Shown piece after piece: positions 58,341 through 64,000 of a stretch of DNA of 64,000 nucleotides. The DNA comes from Marinibaculum pumilum (GTDB taxonomy: Bacteria; Pseudomonadota; Alphaproteobacteria; Ferrovibrionales; Ferrovibrionaceae): contig NZ_JBHRTR010000009.1 of NCBI RefSeq assembly GCF_042646425.1, positions 62,001 to 126,000 of the forward strand, read 5' to 3'. Position 1 is the first letter of the stretch. Each line of letters begins with the position of its first letter. The translations under genes were made by a program, and so were the position numbers. The notes under the pieces are model-generated. The model was not told where the DNA came from and did no database searches. It saw only the letters and a program-made list of their open reading frames with translations.

Positions 58341-59180
58341 ATGAACGATGCCGCGGGGCTGGATACCCGGACCTGGATCGACCATTGGGACCGGCTGGGC
58401 CCCGGCTGGGAGAAATGGGCCGACCGGATGGCGCAGCAGGCCGAGGGGCTCAACCGGCCGCTGATCGAGGCGGCGGGGGTGCAGCCGGGCGAGCATGTGC
58501 TGGACCTGGCCTCGGGCACCGGCGAGCCGGCGTTGAGCCTGGCCGCGGCGGTGGGTCCGTCGGGCCGGGTGGTGGCGACCGATCCGGCGCCCAACATGCT
58601 GGCGGGCCTGCGCCGGCGCGCCGACGCTGCGGGGCATGGCCATGTGGAGGCCCACCTGGCCGACATGCAGGCGCTGCCGTTCGAGAATGACAGCTTCGAC
58701 CGGGTGACCTGCCGCTTCGGCATCATGTTCGTGCCCGACGCCGCGCGCGCCTTCGCGGAGGTGCGGCGGGTCCTGCGGCCGGGCGGCCAGGCCGCCTTCC
58801 TGGTCTGGGGGCCGCAGGCCGACAACGCGGTTCTGGGCACCGTGGTGGACTGGGGCATGAGGCATTTCGGCATCGCCGAGGCGGCGCGCTACCGGGCGCC
58901 GTTCGGCTATGGCACGCCCGGGCGGCTGGCCGCGGCGATGACGCAGGGCGGCCTGCTCGCCGCCGAGGAACGCGAGCTGCGCTTCACACCGGAAGTCGAT
59001 GCCGGGCTGCCCTTCTGGCGCCCGCCGATGGGCATCACCTTCGGGCCGGAGGTCGAGGCCCTGGATGAAGCCGGTGCGGCGGCCGCCGACGCGGCGCTGA
59101 AGGCCGCGTTCGAGCCGTTCCGGGACGGTGCGGCCTATCGCCTGCCGATGCATGTCCGGATCGGCGTGGCACGGGCCTGA
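58341..59180 (+). CDS. Class I SAM-dependent methyltransferase (UbiE-like)
   Basis: This 279-residue protein has VLDLASGTGEPALSLAAAVG as motif I, VVATDPAPNMLAGL as the acidic loop, ADMQALPFENDSFDRVTCRFGIMFV as motifs II/post, and VLRPGGQAAFLVWGP. The N-terminus (DTRTWIDHWDRLGPGWEKWA) resembles UbiE/COQ5-type enzymes, but the substrate is not determined. It follows EttA by 36 bases and may be cotranscribed. Confidence 0.85.
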   Translation: MNDAAGLDTRTWIDHWDRLGPGWEKWADRMAQQAEGLNRPLIEAAGVQPGEHVLDLASGTGEPALSLAAAVGPSGRVVATDPAPNMLAGLRRRADAAGHGHVEAHLADMQALPFENDSFDRVTCRFGIMFVPDAARAFAEVRRVLRPGGQAAFLVWGPQADNAVLGTVVDWGMRHFGIAEAARYRAPFGYGTPGRLAAAMTQGGLLAAEERELRFTPEVDAGLPFWRPPMGITFGPEVEALDEAGAAAADAALKAAFEPFRDGAAYRLPMHVRIGVARA

Positions 59181-59238
59181 GCGGCGGCGTTCTATCAGAT
59201 CGAAACGGCGCCAGTCCCCGCCGCGCGGTGGGGGTGTC

Positions 59239-59280
59239 TTGACGCGTTCTGTAGTTGCAAATCATTCGCATAAGCATTAT
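59239..59280 (+). promoter_or_regulatory. Probable Fur box
   Basis: TGCAAATCATTCGCA (59256-59270) fits the 7-1-7 Fur dyad TGATAATnATTATCA at 11 of 15 positions, and its own arms match at 6 of 7. GCATTATCA follows as an overlapping half. TTGACG (59239-59244) could be a -35. The gene downstream is the unknown protein at 59343. Confidence 0.6.
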
Positions 59281-59342
59281 CAAGAATGCCTCTCTCATCG
59301 GCCCTGCTCATCGGCGCGGGGCAGCAGGCACGGAGCGGCAGG

Positions 59343-59912
59343 ATGGACAAGATCTCGATCAGCTATGCGGAACTCGACACCTTTCCCGAACTCGCCTTCC
59401 CGGAGGCGCTGCTGGTCTGGGCGCTGCGGGTCTGGGTCGACATCGCCAACCCGCATGAAGGGCCCGGCGGCCGCCTGGCCATGGAGCGCCTGCGGACGGC
59501 CTTCGCCCATGCCCGTGCGCCGTCGGTGGCGATGCAGCTGGACAGCTTCTGGACGATCATCGGCAGTTCGGCGAAGCGGCAGATCGACGTGCGCTGCCCG
59601 GGCTGCGTGACCCTCAGCCCCGACGAGATCCTGTTCGTGCGCGAGATCGCCTGCCGGCAGCGGCGGGTGACCCCGGGCCCGTCGGGCCTGCTGGCGGCCC
59701 TCTGCCCGGCCGCGGCACGACGCCATGCGGCACCCTTCGCGGATGCGATCGCAGGCGACCTGCAGGACGGCCGCCTTGTCCTGCCGTCGCGGAACGATGG
59801 CGATCTGTGGCGCTGGTCCGCCCGCCGGGCGGAGCCTGCGGGCGCCAACGACCGTATCGGCGGCGGCATGGACGATGACGGGCCGCGGGGCAGCGTGGTG
59901 ACCCTGCACTGA
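59343..59912 (+). CDS. Hypothetical protein behind a probable Fur box
   Basis: This 189-residue protein is not recognised. It begins MDKISISYAELDTFPELAFP, continues with helices (LLVWALRVWVDIANPHEGPG), and has a CPGC pair at C85/C88 in IDVRCPGCVTLSPDEILFV, like half a zinc ribbon or an iron-linked site, with a third cysteine in EIACRQR. There is no signal peptide. GGAGCGGCAGG precedes the chosen ATG; an ATG at 59286 extends it. The Fur-box-like sequence 73 bases upstream suggests iron control. Convergent with the cyclase gene. Confidence 0.65.
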   Translation: MDKISISYAELDTFPELAFPEALLVWALRVWVDIANPHEGPGGRLAMERLRTAFAHARAPSVAMQLDSFWTIIGSSAKRQIDVRCPGCVTLSPDEILFVREIACRQRRVTPGPSGLLAALCPAAARRHAAPFADAIAGDLQDGRLVLPSRNDGDLWRWSARRAEPAGANDRIGGGMDDDGPRGSVVTLH

Positions 59913-59965
59913 CAGCGGGGCACTGACAAAGGGCCGGCGCCGTGGTGACGAAGGCGGCACCTGCC

Positions 59966-61834
59966 TCAGCCCGCCGCCGCCTCCTGCGCTGCTGCCGGGT
60001 CGGCGACCCGGCTGCCTTCCGCACCATCCGTGGCAAGGGCTTCCACCTGGACCCGGCGGATTTCCGTCGGTTCCGGAATGCCGCGCAGCTGCACGACCTC
60101 GTCCCGTGCCGGCATGCCGGCGATCAGCGCCGCGACGGCCGGGTCTTCCGCCATCGCGCGGGTCAGCACGATGTCGCTGCCGTCGCTCTGCGCCTGCAGC
60201 CGCGCCGCCAGGTTCACCGTCCGGCCGAAATAGTCCATCAGGCCGGAGGTGTTGACCGCGACGCAGGGGCCGGCATGCAGGCCGATCTTGGAGACCAGGG
60301 CATCGCCGCCGTGCTGCCGGCTGAATGCGGCGGCGTCGCGATGGATCGCCAGGGCCGTGGCCACCGCCGCCTCGGGCTCGGCGAAGGCGGCCATCACCGC
60401 ATCCCCCATGGTCTTTACCAGCACGCCGCCGGCCTCAGTCAGGCGCTCCGCGAAGAAGGCGAAATAGTCGCGCACCAGGCCATAGGCCGCGGCATCGCCC
60501 AGCCGGGCATAGAGCGCGGTGGACCCCTTCAGGTCGGCGAACAGCACGCAGGCGCGGGAGATCGCCACCTCGTCGCCCGGCCGGATCACCTGTTCCGGGC
60601 AGAGTTCGCGGAAGGCCGGCAGGGCCAGGACCCTGTCGCCGGTCAGCACCTCCGCCAGCCACTGGCGGTCCTCGATCACCGCGAACCGCGGCACCGGGCC
60701 GTCGTTGCGCAGCCGCACGCGGCCCGGCGGTGCCGGCGGGCCCTGGGTCACCGCCTCCGGGGTCAGGACGACCTCCGGAAAGCCCGCTTCGCCGGACCAG
60801 TCGATATCGCGCTCCGGCCCCTCCTCCACGCTGCGCAGACGGTAGGCGCCGGGTGCGAGTTCGGCTTCCAGTTCGACGCTTTCCCCGGGGGAGAGCCGGT
60901 GCTGCACCCGGACATGGGGGGTGGTGGCCGGGCCGAGCAGGCAGTACTCGCCGTCGGCCAGCGGCCGAAGCCAGGGTTCCGGCCGGAACACCAGCTCGAC
61001 ATTGCGGGTGAAATCCCGCTCGTAGTCGATGTTGCAGGACGGGCAGTGGGTGCCGCGGGGCAGTTCGTACAGATTGCCGACGGCAGCCTTGCCACCGCGG
61101 CAGCGCGGACAGAGCAGTTCCCAACGCATGCCCAGCAGGCCTTCGCGATGGGCGTCCAGGACCAGCGCGATGACCGCAGCAGCCGGTGCCTGCCAGGCGG
61201 CGGCGAGCGCGAGCGGCCGGATCCGGGCAAGGTCGGTCTCTACGGCACCCCGCAACAGGGATTCCAGAGCCGCGACGAGCTTCGGGTCCCGACGGCCGCG
61301 CAGGGCCGCAAGGGCCGTCTGCAGCCGGCGCTCGGCTTCCGCGCCAAGCCTTGGCGGGGCCAGAGCCGGGGGGCTGCCGCCGGCCGCGGCGCGCGCCTCG
61401 CCCAGGCGCTGCACCAGGTCGACCCGCTGGTCGACGAACTTCCGCATGAAGCCGGCCCAGTGCAGGAGGGTGCCGACAAGGCCGTGCCAGGTGATGGCGC
61501 CCTCAATCTCGACCCGGGTTCGGCCGGGTGAAACCGGAACCAGCCTGGAACCGAAACGCGCGCTCGAAAGCGGGCCCGTCCGGAACGACCGTTCCTGCAG
61601 CGCCCATCGGCCATGGACCCACTGGCCGAAGCTTTCCTCCCATTCCAGCTTCAGGGCGCCTGCGGCACCCTTGGACCGGCGCAGGGCGCTGCCGTCGGGC
61701 TGCACCTCCTCGACGCTCCGATAGCTGGGATTGCCGGCTTCCAGGTTCACCCGCGCCGTGTCGGACATGGCCAGCCAGGCGCCGTCCAGCGGCAAGGGAA
61801 GTTCGAAGGATCTGGTGATCGCGTATTCCGGCAT
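59966..61834 (-). CDS. Class III adenylate/guanylate cyclase with SRPBCC N-terminus
   Basis: This 622-residue protein has three parts. Residues about 1-150 look like an SRPBCC/START domain (ITRSFELPLPLDGAWLAMSD). Residues about 230-390 contain a CPRC/CPSC zinc-ribbon-like pair and a DUF5939-like region. The catalytic domain starts at about residue 420: metal aspartates in LFADLKGSTALYARLGD and VKTMGDAVMAAF, and transition-state residues in DYFGRTVNLAARL, so it should be active. The start at 61834 begins the SRPBCC domain and avoids overlap with the MFS gene 32 bases upstream, with which it may form an operon. Confidence 0.85.
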   Translation of the reverse strand: MPEYAITRSFELPLPLDGAWLAMSDTARVNLEAGNPSYRSVEEVQPDGSALRRSKGAAGALKLEWEESFGQWVHGRWALQERSFRTGPLSSARFGSRLVPVSPGRTRVEIEGAITWHGLVGTLLHWAGFMRKFVDQRVDLVQRLGEARAAAGGSPPALAPPRLGAEAERRLQTALAALRGRRDPKLVAALESLLRGAVETDLARIRPLALAAAWQAPAAAVIALVLDAHREGLLGMRWELLCPRCRGGKAAVGNLYELPRGTHCPSCNIDYERDFTRNVELVFRPEPWLRPLADGEYCLLGPATTPHVRVQHRLSPGESVELEAELAPGAYRLRSVEEGPERDIDWSGEAGFPEVVLTPEAVTQGPPAPPGRVRLRNDGPVPRFAVIEDRQWLAEVLTGDRVLALPAFRELCPEQVIRPGDEVAISRACVLFADLKGSTALYARLGDAAAYGLVRDYFAFFAERLTEAGGVLVKTMGDAVMAAFAEPEAAVATALAIHRDAAAFSRQHGGDALVSKIGLHAGPCVAVNTSGLMDYFGRTVNLAARLQAQSDGSDIVLTRAMAEDPAVAALIAGMPARDEVVQLRGIPEPTEIRRVQVEALATDGAEGSRVADPAAAQEAAAG

Positions 61835-61865
61835 GGCCCCACCCCGCAGCCGCCGCCGCCCGCTT

Positions 61866-63083
61866 TCAGGCGCGGCTTTCGGCATTCCGCAAGAGATGGC
61901 GTTCGATCAGCCGCAGGACCAGGGCTGCGCAGACGCCGAAGGCACCGGAGAGGGTCAGCACCCAGCTGGCTTCTCCCCAATTGCCGCCGCTGCTGACCGC
62001 CAGCGCGATGACCGGCGGCCCGATCACGGCGCCGGTGGTCGAGCCCTGGACGATCAGCCCGTTGACCGCGCCGATGGCGCGCGGATGCGGCGCATGCATC
62101 GGCGCGGCGGCGAGCACTGCGGCCGGCAGCATCCCGCCGAAGGCCGAGAAGACGACTGCCATGCCGACGCGCAGCGGCCCCGGCAGCCCCGGGTCGAAGA
62201 TCCCCAGCGACAGGAGTCCGAGCATCCCGTTCACTGCGGCCAGGATCATCCAGCGCGGCACTCCCCGGTGCAGCACGAAACTGCCGCCGACGCAGCCGAC
62301 GATATTGGCGGCCACCACCAGCGCGGCGAGCAGGCCGGCTTCGGTGACGGTGACGCCCATATCCGCCTGCGCGAAGGTCGGCAACCAGGTCGCCACTGCG
62401 AACCATTGGAAGGTGTAGAAGCCGAAGCTCAGGCCCAGCAGCCAGCAGCCCGGCCGCCGCAGCACGGCCAGGAAGTCGGCGATGCCCGCGCGCTGGTTCT
62501 CCGGCGAGGCCGGCGGCGGCGGCCGGGAACGGAAGGCGAGGGCGAGGGCGATGCCGTAGACCGCCATCACCAGTCCGGCCCCCCACCACAGCGGCCGCCA
62601 GCCGATCAGGGGGGCGAGCAGCGGCACCGCGATCATGGCGATGGTGACGCCGGTCGGCATGTAGATCGACCACAGGCCGACGGAGAGGCGCAGGTCGGGC
62701 AGGGCGCTGGCGGCGACGATCAGGCCCGGCAGCGCGACGACCAGGAAGACGAAGCTGACGCTTTCCGCCACGCGGAAGGCCAGCAACAGGGTGCCGTCGG
62801 GCGACAGGGCGCCGCCGGAACTGGCCAGCAGGCCGATCGCGCAGGCGATCAGCACCGCCCTGCGGCGGCCCATCCGGTCGGCCAGGCTGCCGCAGACCAG
62901 CCCGGCACAGGCGCCCATCACCTGGATCGAGGAGGCCAGCCAGCCGCTTGCCACCAGGCTCATTGTCAGTTCCTGCCGCAGGATCGGGATCAACGGCGGC
63001 ACCTTGCCCACCTGGATGGCGGCGACGATGCCGCCTGCGATCAGGAGGGCCACCATCGGCCAGTCGGTACGCTGTTCGCTCAT
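61866..63083 (-). CDS. MFS transporter
   Basis: This 405-residue inner-membrane protein has about twelve hydrophobic segments. The family loop between segments two and three is GSLADRMGRRRAVLIACAIG. WRPLWWGAGLVMAVYGIALA, YTFQWFAVATWLPTF and GAVNGLIVQGSTTGAVIGPP are later landmarks. The substrate is unknown. It precedes the cyclase gene on the same strand. Confidence 0.88.
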   Translation of the reverse strand: MSEQRTDWPMVALLIAGGIVAAIQVGKVPPLIPILRQELTMSLVASGWLASSIQVMGACAGLVCGSLADRMGRRRAVLIACAIGLLASSGGALSPDGTLLLAFRVAESVSFVFLVVALPGLIVAASALPDLRLSVGLWSIYMPTGVTIAMIAVPLLAPLIGWRPLWWGAGLVMAVYGIALALAFRSRPPPPASPENQRAGIADFLAVLRRPGCWLLGLSFGFYTFQWFAVATWLPTFAQADMGVTVTEAGLLAALVVAANIVGCVGGSFVLHRGVPRWMILAAVNGMLGLLSLGIFDPGLPGPLRVGMAVVFSAFGGMLPAAVLAAAPMHAPHPRAIGAVNGLIVQGSTTGAVIGPPVIALAVSSGGNWGEASWVLTLSGAFGVCAALVLRLIERHLLRNAESRA

Positions 63084-63354
63084 GTCTGCCGGAAAGGAAT
63101 GGAAGGAAGGTCCGGCCGCTGTTCAGGCCGCGGGCGCGCATTCTGCCGTGGCGGCACCGTCGGCGCCACGGGCGGCCGGTGCAACCCGGGCCTGCGGGGC
63201 AGGCCGGGCTCCCCGGCGGGTCCCGGTGGCATGACCGGCATGCGGCCATCGCCAAAGGCGGGATGTTGGGATAGCATTCCCCCGACGGTTGCAACGACGA
63301 CCGCATCCTCAAGGCCGCGCCACGATGGCCGCACGAGGAACAGGGAGGAAAGAG

Positions 63355-64000
63355 ATGCTGATCCGCAAGCTGGCAGGGCTCGCCTGCGTCGTTCTATTTC
63401 TGTTCGCTTCTGTCGGAGGGGTGAGGGCTGAGACCTGGCGCCTCGGCACCGCGGCGCAGCCGGGCTCCGTGCTGTACGACGTGATCCAGGACTTCATCGC
63501 CGATTTCAACGCCGCCTTCGCCGACGACGACATCGCCGTCGAGTTCCAGTTCATCGGCAACGAGCAGGAGATGATGCAGCAGCTGATCCGCGGACGCGTG
63601 CAGATCGGCGCCACCTCGTTCGCCGGCTCCGCAGTGGCGATCCCGGAGAACATCGTCACCACCGTCCCCTATCTGTGGGACAGCGATGCCGAGCGGATCA
63701 AGGTGATGGACGAGTATGTCATCCCCGTCCTGAAGGACATCGCGCTGGCCAAGGGGGTGGTGCTGATTGACTGGGGCGATGTCGGCTGGAACGACGTGAT
63801 CTGCAACTTCGAATGCCTGACCCCCGCCGACCTTGAGGGCAAGGCGGCGCGGATGTCGCCGGTGTCGCGGCATTTCTGGCAGGCGTTGGGCGCCAACGGC
63901 GTACAGATGCCGCTCAGCGAGTTCTTCCCCGGGCTGCAGCAGGGCCTGGTGGTCGCCGGGGACCTGCCGTTCCTCTACTACATCACCACGCCGGCGGCGC
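63355..64000 (+). CDS. TRAP transporter substrate-binding protein (DctP-like), 5' part
   Basis: The first 215 residues are present and the gene runs off the window. A signal peptide (MLIRKLAGLACVVLFLFASV to about VRAE) precedes ETWRLGTAAQPGSVLYDVIQDF. The pattern QLIRGRVQIGATSF and VPYLWDSDAERIKVMDEYVIP is that of DctP-type receptors. AGGGAGGAAAG precedes the start. It is unlike the DctP at 21396, so the ligand probably differs. A DctQM permease is expected just beyond the window. The 271-base gap before it shows no gene. Confidence 0.82.
   Translation, partial: MLIRKLAGLACVVLFLFASVGGVRAETWRLGTAAQPGSVLYDVIQDFIADFNAAFADDDIAVEFQFIGNEQEMMQQLIRGRVQIGATSFAGSAVAIPENIVTTVPYLWDSDAERIKVMDEYVIPVLKDIALAKGVVLIDWGDVGWNDVICNFECLTPADLEGKAARMSPVSRHFWQALGANGVQMPLSEFFPGLQQGLVVAGDLPFLYYITTPAA

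Overview
The window is GC-rich, tightly packed bacterial chromosome. UrtD/UrtE-type ABC ATPases, two TRAP solute-binding proteins, class III cyclase, DUF3618, phage-holin-family and MerR/CDF genes, and a probable Fur box, suggest an alphaproteobacterium, most likely Rhodospirillales. That placement is inferred from gene content. I saw no rRNA, tRNA, CRISPR array, insertion sequence or replication origin.

Layout. 0-4 kb: end of a urea/short-chain-amide type ABC transporter (UrtD tail, UrtE) followed by two tandem amidase-signature hydrolases. 4.2-9.5 kb: an exported amidohydrolase, a LysR regulator with a small divergent gene, a Tat-exported Acg-like flavoprotein coupled to a MarR regulator behind twin palindromic operators, and a stand-alone biotin carrier protein. 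9.5-16.9 kb: four consecutive paralogous two-domain proteins (degenerate phytanoyl-CoA-dioxygenase-like N-terminus plus family-2 glycosyltransferase) in an A-B-A'-B' order that looks like duplication of a two-gene cassette. 17-20.6 kb, opposite strand: an acyl-CoA dehydrogenase and a glycosyltransferase-sulfotransferase fusion. I regard 9.5-20.6 kb as the most novel region, probably concerned with a surface glycan.

20.7-31.7 kb: a GST, then a long operon with a TRAP transporter (DctPQM), a single-chain biotin-dependent acyl-CoA carboxylase, an acyl-CoA synthetase, a TetR regulator and a second carboxyltransferase. It looks like uptake, CoA activation and carboxylation of an organic acid. 32-36.6 kb: an ArsR-SRPBCC-GFA operon behind a nested palindrome, a GntR regulator divergent from a flavin monooxygenase-like gene across a perfect palindrome, and a MerR-CDF metal efflux pair. 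36.6-38.9 kb: a PQQ-type sugar dehydrogenase with a diheme cytochrome c, and a small Tat-signal peptide. 39-44.7 kb: an O-methyltransferase/nitroreductase pair and a complete ugpBAEC glycerol-3-phosphate ABC operon with a Pho-box-like sequence.

45-52.9 kb: an acyl-CoA ligase, a membrane-associated stress gene group (24-residue peptide, DUF3618, holin-family, YqjD-like), a PhzF isomerase, a class III aminotransferase and a PAS histidine kinase. 53-64 kb: a 565-residue protein of unknown function, an AbiE-type toxin-antitoxin pair in a less GC-rich island, EttA, a methyltransferase, an unknown protein behind a probable Fur box, a class III cyclase with an SRPBCC N-terminus, an MFS transporter and the start of another TRAP substrate-binding gene.
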